From: Verrucomicrobiota bacterium
Lineage (GTDB): Bacteria > Verrucomicrobiota > Verrucomicrobiia > Limisphaerales > DSYF01
Direction: 5' to 3'
Assembly (NCBI GenBank): GCA_025457615.1
Contig: JALOTZ010000014.1
Location: forward strand, 1-64,000
Length of the DNA stretch: 64,000 nt
The stretch's first letter is position 1. Each line of letters begins with the position of its first letter. Below the pieces are notes generated by a model. It did not search any database and had not been told where the DNA came from. It saw only the letters and a program-made list of their open reading frames with translations. A program made the position numbers and the translations under genes. Shown here piece by piece: positions 20,129 to 28,798 of this stretch.

Positions 20129-21618
20129 ACCTTGCGCAGGTTCGAGGGCAGGATGTTCAGTTCGCTGCGATACTTCGCCACGGTGCGGCGCGCGATGACG
20201 ATGCCCTTCTCCTTGAGCATCTTCACGACCTCCTGATCCGAGAGGGGTTTCGCGGTGTTTTCCTTCGCGAAGATTTCCTGGATCATGTCCTTCACGCTGG
20301 TGTTCGAGAGGCCGGCGCCGTCCTCGGTGGAAATGCCCGCGGTGAAGAAGTACTTCATCTCGAACAACCCCTGCGGCGTCTGCATGTATTTGCCGGACAC
20401 CGCGCGGCTGACCGTGGTCTCATGGACGCCCACCACTTCGGCCACCTGGACCATGGTCAGGGGTTTCAAAGCCGACACGCCCCTTTCCATGAATTCACGT
20501 TGCCGTTTGACGATCTCCCGGGCGATGTTGGTGATCGTGCTCTGCCGCTGGTGCAGGCTCTTGATAAGGAACTTGCCCGCCCGGATCTTTTCCCGGATGT
20601 AATTCCGCACCTCGGGCTGATGGCGGCTGGTGGCCATGAGGTCCTTGTAGGTGTTGCTGATGCGCAGGTGGGGAATCTGCTCGTTGTTGGTGGTGATGAC
20701 GTAGTCCTCTCCCACCCGCTGGACGAACACCTCGGGCAGCACATACTGCTCGTCCTGCGGCGTGAAGGCCCGTCCGGGACGGGGTTCGAGCTTGCCGATG
20801 TTTTCGAGGGCGTCCTGCACCTCGTCCACCTCGGTGCCCGTGGCCCGCGCGATTTCGGGGATCCGGCGTTTGCCCAGCGCCTCCATGTGGTCGCGCACGA
20901 TGCGGTACTCGAGCGTGTCCTGCTCGCCCGCCCGCTCCAGTTGCAGCAGCAAACACTCGCGCAGGTCGCGGGCGCACACCCCGGGCGGTTCAAAGGTCTG
21001 GATCACCCGGATCACCTCCGCAACGGTCTCGACCGGAACCCCCGTGGACTGCGACATCTCCTCGACCGTATCCTTCAAGTAGCCCGTGTCATCAATGTTG
21101 CCGATGATCAACTCGGCCACACCCCAGAGGCGCTCGGGCAGTTCGGAATTCCGCACCTGCTCCATCAGCGTCTCCTGCAGGGAGGTGGAAGCCACCAGCG
21201 AGTCGAACATGAACTGGCGCTTCTCCTCGTCCTCGGCGCTGGCCCGCATGGGAAGGTTGGTCTGCGCAAAATGATCCCGCCATTCCTGGTCCAACTGCGC
21301 CAGCTTCTCGAACTCCGCGTCAAAGTCGTCCACCGGCTCCGGCGTTTCGGGACTCGAGGTGCTGTCGAAGTTCAAATCCGCGGGTGGCTCGCTGGGGTCT
21401 GCCGCTTCGGTCGTCCGGCTGTCCCCCTCGCCGTCCTCCCGCAGCTCTTGGTCGGTGGCTTCAGTCTCTTCGAGCACGGGATTCTGCTGCAGCTCCTGCT
21501 CGATCAGCGCCTTGAGTTCGAGGGTGGGCGCCTGCAGCAAAGCCAGCGACTGTTGCAACTGCGGCGCGAGCACCAGACTCTGCGTCAGGCGCGTCTGTAA
21601 TGAAAGCCCTTGCGACAT
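20122..21618 (-). CDS. rpoN: RNA polymerase sigma-54 factor
   Basis: LQTRLTQSLVLAPQLQQSLALLQ; ARRTVAKYRSELNI RpoN box. Confidence 0.97.
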   Translation of the reverse strand: MSQGLSLQTRLTQSLVLAPQLQQSLALLQAPTLELKALIEQELQQNPVLEETEATDQELREDGEGDSRTTEAADPSEPPADLNFDSTSSPETPEPVDDFDAEFEKLAQLDQEWRDHFAQTNLPMRASAEDEEKRQFMFDSLVASTSLQETLMEQVRNSELPERLWGVAELIIGNIDDTGYLKDTVEEMSQSTGVPVETVAEVIRVIQTFEPPGVCARDLRECLLLQLERAGEQDTLEYRIVRDHMEALGKRRIPEIARATGTEVDEVQDALENIGKLEPRPGRAFTPQDEQYVLPEVFVQRVGEDYVITTNNEQIPHLRISNTYKDLMATSRHQPEVRNYIREKIRAGKFLIKSLHQRQSTITNIAREIVKRQREFMERGVSALKPLTMVQVAEVVGVHETTVSRAVSGKYMQTPQGLFEMKYFFTAGISTEDGAGLSNTSVKDMIQEIFAKENTAKPLSDQEVVKMLKEKGIVIARRTVAKYRSELNILPSNLRKVY

Positions 21619-21818
21619 GCCCCGACTCTACGGGGACAGCCCCCAGCATCAAGCACAAACTGGCACGACATTCGCTTCACCTCGGAAACAGCTCCACCCG
21701 TGCAGCTTCCGTCAAGCTGCAGAACCCCTCAACCGGGTCTCCCGGTCACCGACCGGTTCTCGTCGGCGGCTTGCACCACAGCTCTGCCTTCCGCCAAGGG
21801 GTCATTCGTTGTTGTGTC

Positions 21819-22487
21819 TCATGTTCGCCTGTTTGCATCTTCAGCGCGCTTTGTCGGCGACGACGCGACCACGATTTCCTGGTTGCAGCCCTTGAATCGT
21901 CGGGTCCTCCAGCCCCGCTGGCGCAGCAAGCGCTGGAACTCCACCAGGCCCTTCTCCAGGCGGGGATGCGTCCCCCCTTCCAACCGGTGAATCCGATCGA
22001 AGATCTGGAAGCCGCGCGGCGACAAATCGCTCAGGACAAGTTTCCCGCCCGGCTTCACCACCCGCAGCATCTCCCGGAACACCCGGATCGGGTGTTCGAG
22101 ATGGTGAAAGGTGTTCACGCTGACCACGGTGTCGAAACTGGCTTTGGGCCAGGGCAGGTGCCCGGCGTCGTGGGTGACGAATCGAATACGCCGGCCGGAC
22201 CGCGTTTGGCGCACGTGGAGTCTGGCCGCGCGCTGCTGTTTGGCGTCCACGTCCAGCGTGGTGATACAATCCACGCGCTTCGCCATCGCGGCGAGGAAAC
22301 GGCCTTTGCCGGTGCCGATTTCGAGCACGTGTCCGGGCAACGGCAGAACTTTGGCGAGGATGAACCGGAGGCTGGCTGCCGAATCGTAGCCAAAGCGGCG
22401 AAACAGCGCCTCACGCTCCTTCATCGAGCGGTGATTCCGACGGCTTGCGATGCTTGGTTTGTTCATGTTCATGGCTTTCAAAATCAT
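21819..22487 (-). CDS. Class I SAM-dependent methyltransferase
   Basis: VLEIGTGKGRFLAAMA; NTFHHLEHPIRVFREMLRVVKPGGKLVLSDL. Confidence 0.88.
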   Translation of the reverse strand: MILKAMNMNKPSIASRRNHRSMKEREALFRRFGYDSAASLRFILAKVLPLPGHVLEIGTGKGRFLAAMAKRVDCITTLDVDAKQQRAARLHVRQTRSGRRIRFVTHDAGHLPWPKASFDTVVSVNTFHHLEHPIRVFREMLRVVKPGGKLVLSDLSPRGFQIFDRIHRLEGGTHPRLEKGLVEFQRLLRQRGWRTRRFKGCNQEIVVASSPTKRAEDANRRT

Positions 22488-22949
22488 GACCGAGGCGTGT
22501 CAACGGCTCAATGCCGCCGTTTGGGGCGCGATTCCTGTTTGCATTCCTCCACCAGCTCTGCTGGCAACGCCAGCAGGCAATGCCGGCACTGGGCCTCCTG
22601 TGTTGCCAGATCAAGCAGTGCATTTCTGCGGCGATATCGCGCAGGTTGTCACCGGTCAACCGGTTGGCAGACCCCGCGGAGAGAGCTGTCCGGATACAGC
22701 ACCAGGCTCAACCGCTGAATGGGCGACAGGCTCATCGCGACCTCGTCAGTGCTTCAAATAGCGGTCACGAGCGGCCCCATCGCCCTGCTGCGACCCGTCT
22801 CGCCGACCATCCGCCCCGCCGAAGGCCGGAAGCACAGGCCGAGCGCGTTGCCCGCCCGGCAATCCTCCGAGGCGAAACCAGTGGAGCCGACCGTTGTCGC
22901 ATCGGCGGGCTTGATGGACGAAGACGCTGTTCATCTCGCGATTTCCTGT

Positions 22950-23372
22950 TCATGTCGCTTTGCCAGTTGTCCTGCCGCGGGCGACTTCGGTCCGGGAGGG
23001 CCGCCGCCTATGGACGCACCCGCCGGCCCAGTGATGGCACCAGCATCCGGGCATCCGGAATTCCTCGCGATCCAGTTGACCACAACACGACGCCTTCAAA
23101 ATCGCGTCCACCGGCCCGCACAAGTGAGGTCGGACGCCGATCCCGTGTCGTTCCAACGCGCGATGCAGAACTTCGGAAAGCGCGGCACAGCAGAGCAGAT
23201 CCACGCGCAGTTCCGTCATGCTCTGCGCCAACCCCTCGGGCGGCAGTGGATGGAGCAGAACCTCCTTCCGGCATACTTCCCGGCCGCGCCGCCGGGTAAC
23301 CACCAGCAGCCGCGTCGCCGTATCGAGGACTGGCGAAACACGTTCCTTCATCACTGGGATGGCAATCGTCAC
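22950..23372 (-). CDS. NifX/NifB-family (dinitrogenase iron-molybdenum cofactor biosynthesis domain) protein
   Basis: VTIAIPVMKERVSPVLDTATRLLVV; GTG start proposed, within ORF 22950..23474. Confidence 0.78.
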   Translation of the reverse strand: MTIAIPVMKERVSPVLDTATRLLVVTRRRGREVCRKEVLLHPLPPEGLAQSMTELRVDLLCCAALSEVLHRALERHGIGVRPHLCGPVDAILKASCCGQLDREEFRMPGCWCHHWAGGCVHRRRPSRTEVARGRTTGKAT

Positions 23373-23384
23373 AAGGGCCAGTGG

Positions 23385-23400
23385 GGCAACGCGCGTGCCA
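23385..23400 (-). promoter_or_regulatory. Sigma54 -24/-12 promoter for 22950..23372
   Basis: Minus strand TGGCACG-CGCG-TTGCC, GG-N10-GC spacing. Confidence 0.75.
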
Positions 23401-23517
23401 GCCCGGCGCGGGAGCGGGGACCCGGCCCGTTTCCGCCGGTTACAATGGGGCAGGTTGGCGTTCAGCCCAGGCACGGCTCGCTGACCGTGGCGGAATGAGA
23501 GGCCCAGGAATCCGGAA

Positions 23518-23534
23518 CGTGGCAGAACGCCACG
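23518..23534. promoter_or_regulatory. Candidate activator (UAS) palindrome
   Basis: Perfect inverted repeat CGTGGC-AGAAC-GCCACG, about 120-127 bp from the sigma54-like elements on both sides. Confidence 0.45.
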
Positions 23535-23644
23535 GTCTCGATGCGCAGGGGATGCTCTTTCTCCTGAAACAACGCTTGGTGTTCGGTGTTCAGCGTTCAG
23601 TGTTGCGGCTCACTGCGTGGATATTCTCGCCCAACCCCGCCACC

Positions 23645-23660
23645 CGGAACAGCCCCTGCT
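23645..23660 (+). promoter_or_regulatory. Weak candidate sigma54 promoter for 23706..24137
   Basis: cGGaACaGCCCcTGCT, GG-N10-GC spacing correct but several consensus mismatches. Confidence 0.3.
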
Positions 23661-23705
23661 GAGGGAGCGCCGTGGCCAGGTCGGACACTGGCCCGCCAAC
23701 ACATT

Positions 23706-24137
23706 ATGAGAATCTGCATTCCCACCCTCGACGACCGCGGCTTGGACAGCCTGCCGCACATGCACTTTGGCTCAGCGCCCTGCTTCGTGCTGCACGATCT
23801 GGCGCGCGCTGAAACCAAGGTCATCCGCAATCGCAACGAACACCACGCCCATGGCCACTGCCATCCGCTCAAGGCGTTGGCGGGCGAAGCGGTGGACGCG
23901 GTGCTGGTGGGGGGGATTGGCGCGCGCGCGCTGGCCCGGCTGTCAGCCGCGGGCATCCAGGTCTTCCAGGCCCAAGAGCGCACAGTCCGGGAAAACCTCG
24001 AGGCGTTTCAACAAGGTCGGTTGGCCGCGTTCACCCCCGCGCTTGCCTGCCAAGGACACGGTCATTCACACGAGCACGACCATGAAGGCGGGCACCAGCC
24101 TGCCGATCCCCACCTGCTCCGCCGTCGAGATGAATGA
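23706..24137 (+). CDS. NifX/NifB-family (dinitrogenase iron-molybdenum cofactor biosynthesis domain) protein
   Basis: MRICIPTLDDRGLDSLPHMHFGSAPCFVLHDL; VDAVLVGGIGARALARLSAAGIQVFQ; His-rich C-terminus. Confidence 0.85.
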   Translation: MRICIPTLDDRGLDSLPHMHFGSAPCFVLHDLARAETKVIRNRNEHHAHGHCHPLKALAGEAVDAVLVGGIGARALARLSAAGIQVFQAQERTVRENLEAFQQGRLAAFTPALACQGHGHSHEHDHEGGHQPADPHLLRRRDE

Positions 24138-24210
24138 GGGCGGTGGAGTGCTGGAGTGTTGGAGTATTGGGATTTTCAATACTCCAACACTTCAATGCCC
24201 CATCACTTCC

Positions 24211-25620
24211 TCACTCCCCCGTCCGCCCCCGACCCACCGGCGCCACTTTGAGGCCCAATGCCTTGATCCGGCGGAACAGGGTGCTCGGAGCGATTCCCAG
24301 CGCCTTGGCCGCGCGGGCCCGGTTTCCGTCATGGCGCTGGAGTGCGTCCTTGATCAACAGCGCCTCGGCACGCGCCAAGGTCAACCCCTCCGACGAGAGC
24401 GGGGATCGTCCGGTCCCCGCCTGGAGTTGGGGGGGCAGGTGCTGCGCCTCGATCAAAGGGCCGCGGCAGAGGACGAAGGCGTGCTCGATGATGTTCTCCA
24501 ATTCCCGCACGTTGCCGGGAAAATCATGCGCCATCAGCCGCTCCAAAACCGCATCCGAGACCCCGGCGATATCCCGTCCCTGCAGCCGGTTGAAGCGCGC
24601 CACCGCATGCTCGATGAGCAAGGGAATGTCCTCCCGCCGTTCGCGCAAGGCCGGCAGTTCGATGCCCACCACGTGAACGCGATAATACAGGTCCTGGCGG
24701 AATTTCCCCTGCTCCACCAACGTGGCGAGCGGCTTGTTGGATGCGGCGATCACGCGCACGTCGCAGCGGACGGACTGCACACCGCCGAGGGGTTCATAGA
24801 CCCGCTCTTGCAGCACGCGCAGCAGTCGCGTCTGCATGGCCGGCGAAATATCCCCGATTTCATCGAGGAAGATGGTTCCTCCCTCCGCCAGGGCGAAGCG
24901 GCCGGGCTTGTCCTTGCGCGCGTCGGTGAACGCCCCGGCCTTGTAACCGAACAGTTCGCTCTCCAAAAGCGTGTCCGGCAGCGCCCCACAGTTGAGGGCC
25001 ACAAATCGCTTGTCCTTCCGGCGGGAGAGCTGATGGATGGCGCGGGCGAACACCTCCTTGCCGGTGCCGCTGGGCCCCTCGATCAGCACCGTGCTGTCGC
25101 TTTCGGCGACGGGCGGCAGCAGGTCAAACAGACGCCGCATCGCCGCACTGCGTCCAATGATGTCGGAAAAGGAATCCTGTTCAGCCGCCTGCCGCCGCAA
25201 CTCCTCGACCAAGCGCAGATCGCGAAAACTCTCCACCCCGCCCACAATGCGGCCCCGCGCATCCCGGAGCGCGCCGGTGGAGATGCTGATGGGGATGCGT
25301 TCACCCTTGGCGTTGACGATATAAACCACCTTGTTGGTCACCGGGCGATGCGTAGCCAGGGTTTGGCGCAGGGCGCACGCACTCTCGCAGATGGAAGCGC
25401 GAAACACCTCGCAACACGGCTGACCCAGCGCCTTGTGGCGGGGAATGCCGGTAATCTGTTCAGCCGCTCGATTGAAGAAGGTGATCCGCCAGTCGGTGTC
25501 CACCACGAACACTCCGTCCGGGAACGAATCGAGCAACTGGTTCTGGATCTCGTCCTGCATAAAACCAGGAAGGGCCTGCCACCCCTTCGACAAGCCATCA
25601 TCCGATGAGGACGCGCCCAT
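24211..25620 (-). CDS. Sigma54-dependent transcriptional activator (PAS + AAA+ + Fis HTH)
   Basis: PAS region; Walker A EGPSGTGKEVFARAIH; GAFTDA; EGGTIFLDEIGD; Fis-like HTH NRARAAKALGIAPSTLFRRIKALGL; start placed at MGASSSDDG. Confidence 0.93.
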   Translation of the reverse strand: MGASSSDDGLSKGWQALPGFMQDEIQNQLLDSFPDGVFVVDTDWRITFFNRAAEQITGIPRHKALGQPCCEVFRASICESACALRQTLATHRPVTNKVVYIVNAKGERIPISISTGALRDARGRIVGGVESFRDLRLVEELRRQAAEQDSFSDIIGRSAAMRRLFDLLPPVAESDSTVLIEGPSGTGKEVFARAIHQLSRRKDKRFVALNCGALPDTLLESELFGYKAGAFTDARKDKPGRFALAEGGTIFLDEIGDISPAMQTRLLRVLQERVYEPLGGVQSVRCDVRVIAASNKPLATLVEQGKFRQDLYYRVHVVGIELPALRERREDIPLLIEHAVARFNRLQGRDIAGVSDAVLERLMAHDFPGNVRELENIIEHAFVLCRGPLIEAQHLPPQLQAGTGRSPLSSEGLTLARAEALLIKDALQRHDGNRARAAKALGIAPSTLFRRIKALGLKVAPVGRGRTGE

Positions 25621-25679
25621 GGCAATGCCAGGGTGTGCCGCCTTCGCGGCGGACGCCACGGTGTCCACCTCGCGACCGC

Positions 25680-25695
25680 TGGCACCGGTGCTGCT
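25680..25695 (+). promoter_or_regulatory. Sigma54 -24/-12 promoter for 25708..26980
   Basis: TGGCACC-GGTG-CTGCT, GG-N10-GC spacing, one mismatch in the -12 element. Confidence 0.72.
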
Positions 25696-25707
25696 GGGCA
25701 GTCGTTC

Positions 25708-26148
25708 ATGGCTGAACCCTTCCCAATGGCTCCCGCACCCGGGCAACTCGCCCAAACCCAAGGTGAAGCGCACCCTTATTGTTTTGTCTGCAGCGGATCC
25801 AATCCCATGGGGCTCGCTCTGCGTTGCCAACTGCAACCCGATGGGGCGGTCCGCGGCACCTTCCTGGGCCACTGCGCGGTGGAAGGGTACCCGGGTTGGC
25901 TCCATGGCGGTGTGATTGCCGCGCTGCTGGATGGCGCGATGACGAACTGCCTGTTCGCGCACGGCATCCGGGCGTTGACCGCCGAGCTGCAGGTGCGTTA
26001 CCTCGCCCCCGTGTGCTCGACGGAACCATCGGAGGTGCGCGCCTGGCTGGAATCCTCACGCCACGGAGTGTTCCAACTCCGGGCAGAACTGAAGCAGGGG
26101 GACCACATCAAGGTCCGAGCCGGCAGCAAGTTTATGTCCCATGCCTGA
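25708..26148 (+). CDS. Hotdog-fold thioesterase (PaaI-like)
   Basis: CFVCSGSNPMGLAL; GWLHGGVIAALLDGAMTNCLF. Confidence 0.82.
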   Translation: MAEPFPMAPAPGQLAQTQGEAHPYCFVCSGSNPMGLALRCQLQPDGAVRGTFLGHCAVEGYPGWLHGGVIAALLDGAMTNCLFAHGIRALTAELQVRYLAPVCSTEPSEVRAWLESSRHGVFQLRAELKQGDHIKVRAGSKFMSHA

Positions 26149-26980
26149 GGAAATCCGCATCACCCTTCTGGTGGAAAACACGGTCCACGGAATGGGCCTG
26201 AAGGCCGAACACGGTTTGAGCTATCATATCGCCATCGGCACCCGGCAGGTATTGTTCGACACCGGCCAGACAGATGTGCTTCTGGCCAACGCGCGGCAAC
26301 TCGGTCTGGACCTGAGCCAGTTGGACACCATCGTCCTGAGCCACGGCCATTACGATCATACCGGCGGACTGGCCGTGACCCGGCGCCTGGCCCCGGAGGC
26401 ACGGATCGTCCTGCATGCCTCCGCCTTGGCCCCCAAGTTCTCGGCCAAACCGGACGGCAGCGGACGGGCCATCGGGATGAGCCCGGGCATGCTGGACAGC
26501 CTGACTGCGGCCCGGATCACGTTCTGCCGTGGCCAACCCGTGGATCTGGGGGAGGGCCTGTTCGCCACCGGCGAGATCCCCCGCACAACGCAGCACGAAG
26601 ATGTCGGCGGACGATTCTTCCTGGATCCCGCCTGCCGACAACCCGATCCCCTGCTGGATGACCAGGCGCTGTTCTTTGAGTCGGCGGAAGGAACCGTGGT
26701 GCTGCTAGGCTGCGCCCACGCCGGAGTCATCAACACGCTGCGGCATATCGAGTCCTTGTCCCGCACCTCGCGCTTTGCCGCCGTCCTGGGCGGGATGCAC
26801 CTGCTCAACGCCTCGGAGGAACGGATGCAATCCACTCTGGAAGAATTGCGCCAACGCGACATTGGCGCACTCGCCCCGCTGCATTGCACAGGCTGGAATG
26901 CGACGATGCGATTGTGGCAGGCGTTTCCCCAACAGTGCTGCGAGGGGGCGGTGGGGACCGTCTGGCGCTTCCCGCGCTGA
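26141..26980 (+). CDS. MBL-fold metallohydrolase
   Basis: SHGHYDHTGG metal site; FDTGQTDVLLANARQLGLDLSQLDTIVLSHGHYDHTGG; overlaps end of the thioesterase gene. Confidence 0.9.
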   Translation: MPEEIRITLLVENTVHGMGLKAEHGLSYHIAIGTRQVLFDTGQTDVLLANARQLGLDLSQLDTIVLSHGHYDHTGGLAVTRRLAPEARIVLHASALAPKFSAKPDGSGRAIGMSPGMLDSLTAARITFCRGQPVDLGEGLFATGEIPRTTQHEDVGGRFFLDPACRQPDPLLDDQALFFESAEGTVVLLGCAHAGVINTLRHIESLSRTSRFAAVLGGMHLLNASEERMQSTLEELRQRDIGALAPLHCTGWNATMRLWQAFPQQCCEGAVGTVWRFPR

Positions 26981-27024
26981 CCTTGGAATCACGCTTTTCC
27001 ACCCGACCCATTCTTCCTCGATTT

Positions 27025-27100
27025 CTTCCTCCTTCTCTTTCTCTTTATCGCTCCCCGCACCTCAACGTGCCCAGATAAAGAGAAGGAGAAAGAGGGAGAG
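27025..27100. repeat. Polypyrimidine/polypurine inverted repeat (possible terminator hairpin)
   Basis: ttctctttatc (27039-27049) / gataaagagaa (27074-27084) 11-bp perfect stem flanked by extended Y/R tracts. Confidence 0.5.
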
Positions 27101-27175
27101 AGGTTCATGGGTTCAGAGCCGTCTGGGCCAGGAAAAATCGTTGCTCCACCGCCGTGCCGTTTCTAACGTCCGCGC

Positions 27176-27958
27176 GTGCCTTGCAGTGTGACCATTCTGG
27201 GAAGCGGCTCCGGCGGCAATTGCGCCTATATCGAGACGGCGGAGACCCGGCTGCTGGTGGACGCCGGGTTCAGCGCCCGCCAGATCCGCCAGCGCCTGGC
27301 TGGAATCGGCCGGACCCCCGAGAACCTGACCGCCATCCTCGTCACGCACGAACACGGGGACCATGTCCAAGGCTTGCCCCTCATCGCCCAGCGCCTGGGC
27401 ATCCCGGTTTACGCCAACCGCCTGACCCTGGACGCGCTGGCGTTCCAGCAGGACATCCGCTTTGCCGGCCACGTCTTCGAAACCGGGGCCAGCTTCGAGA
27501 TCGGCGATGTGCGCGTGGACACCTTCAGCATCCCTCACGACGCCCAGGACCCGGTCGGTTTCCTGCTGCGGACCGAATTGGGCAACATCGGCTTTCTGAC
27601 CGATCTCGGACATGCGACCCGGCTGGTCATGGAGCGGGTGCGCAGCGCCAATGTCCTCCTGCTGGAGGCCAACCACGACGTCAAGCTCCTCCAGGACGAC
27701 GTCCGGCGCCCATGGAGCCTCAAGCAGCGGATTCTCAGCCGTCACGGCCACCTGTCCAACGACGCCGCAGCCGAGACGATTGAACAGATTGTCTCGGAGA
27801 ACCTGCGTCATCTCTACCTGGGGCACTTGAGCCGGGACTGCAACCGTCCGGAGCTGGCTCAGCAGACGGTCGGCGCGCGTTTGCAGCGGGCCGGCGCTCA
27901 TCATGTGCGCATCGAGGTGGCCTCCCAGGACGCGCCCTCCCCCACCTTGAGCCTCTAA
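27176..27958 (+). CDS. MBL-fold metallohydrolase, WalJ/YycJ-like
   Basis: VTILGSGSGGNCAYIETAETRLLVDAGFSARQI; THEHGDHVQG; ANHDVKLL. Confidence 0.9.
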   Translation: MPCSVTILGSGSGGNCAYIETAETRLLVDAGFSARQIRQRLAGIGRTPENLTAILVTHEHGDHVQGLPLIAQRLGIPVYANRLTLDALAFQQDIRFAGHVFETGASFEIGDVRVDTFSIPHDAQDPVGFLLRTELGNIGFLTDLGHATRLVMERVRSANVLLLEANHDVKLLQDDVRRPWSLKQRILSRHGHLSNDAAAETIEQIVSENLRHLYLGHLSRDCNRPELAQQTVGARLQRAGAHHVRIEVASQDAPSPTLSL

Positions 27959-27970
27959 CGCCTCACTCGC

Positions 27971-28789
27971 ATGCTGCATGTTCAACGGGTTGAATCGCTG
28001 GACCATCCGGCCCTGGCCCCCTACCGCACCATGCGCCGCCCGATCGACCACGTGCACCAGGGCATCTTTGTGGCGGAGGGCGAGAAGGTGGTCCGACGAT
28101 TGTTGGAAAGCCCGACGTTCCAGGTGGTTTCCCTGCTCATCCCGCCCAAGTGGTTGGAGGACTATGGATCCCTGGTCGAGGCGCGGCGCGAGAGCATCGA
28201 GGTCTTCGTGGCCGAAAAGCAGGTTCTGGAAGAGCTGATCGGCTTCTCGATGTACCAGGGCGTGCTCGCGGTGGGCCGGATTCCGCCTCAACCGTCACTG
28301 GAATCGGTGCTCGACGGCAGTCCAAAGCCGCTGCTCCTGCTGGCCACCGACGCCCTCTCGAACGCCGCCAACATGGGCGCGGTGGTCCGCAACAGCGTGG
28401 CCTTCGGATGCCACGCCCTGATCGTCGGCGAAACCTGCTCTCCCCCCTGGCTCCGACGCTCCGTCCGCTCCTCGATGGGCACCATCTTCGACCTGCCGGT
28501 GATTGAAACGGCCAGCCTGGTGCTGACGCTCCGCGGGTTGCGCCACCGGGGTGTGCACATCCTGGGGGCGCATCCGCATGTGGACGGCCACACCCTGGCG
28601 CAGGTCCGCCTGAACCGGGACGTCTGCATCGTGGTGGGGAGCGAAGGCAGCGGGCTCGGACCTGAAGTGTTGGAGGCCTGCGATGAACACGCCGCCATCC
28701 CGATGCAGTTGGGGGTGGATTCCCTCAACGTCACCAGCGCCACCTCGGTCTTCCTCTACGAAGCCAACCGTCAGCGGGGCCGGGGTTGA
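27971..28789 (+). CDS. TrmH/SpoU family RNA methyltransferase
   Basis: ATDALSNAANMGAVVRNSVAFGC; VVGSEGSGLGPEVLEACD; IPMQLGVDSLNVTSATSVFLYE. Confidence 0.93.
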   Translation: MLHVQRVESLDHPALAPYRTMRRPIDHVHQGIFVAEGEKVVRRLLESPTFQVVSLLIPPKWLEDYGSLVEARRESIEVFVAEKQVLEELIGFSMYQGVLAVGRIPPQPSLESVLDGSPKPLLLLATDALSNAANMGAVVRNSVAFGCHALIVGETCSPPWLRRSVRSSMGTIFDLPVIETASLVLTLRGLRHRGVHILGAHPHVDGHTLAQVRLNRDVCIVVGSEGSGLGPEVLEACDEHAAIPMQLGVDSLNVTSATSVFLYEANRQRGRG

Positions 28790-28798
28790 GGCCTTGGC

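Noticed and set aside
25621-25962. N-terminal 114-aa extension of the sigma54 activator ORF
   Set aside because: Overlaps the divergent promoter and thioesterase gene and has no domain-like sequence; ATG at 25620 is more plausible.
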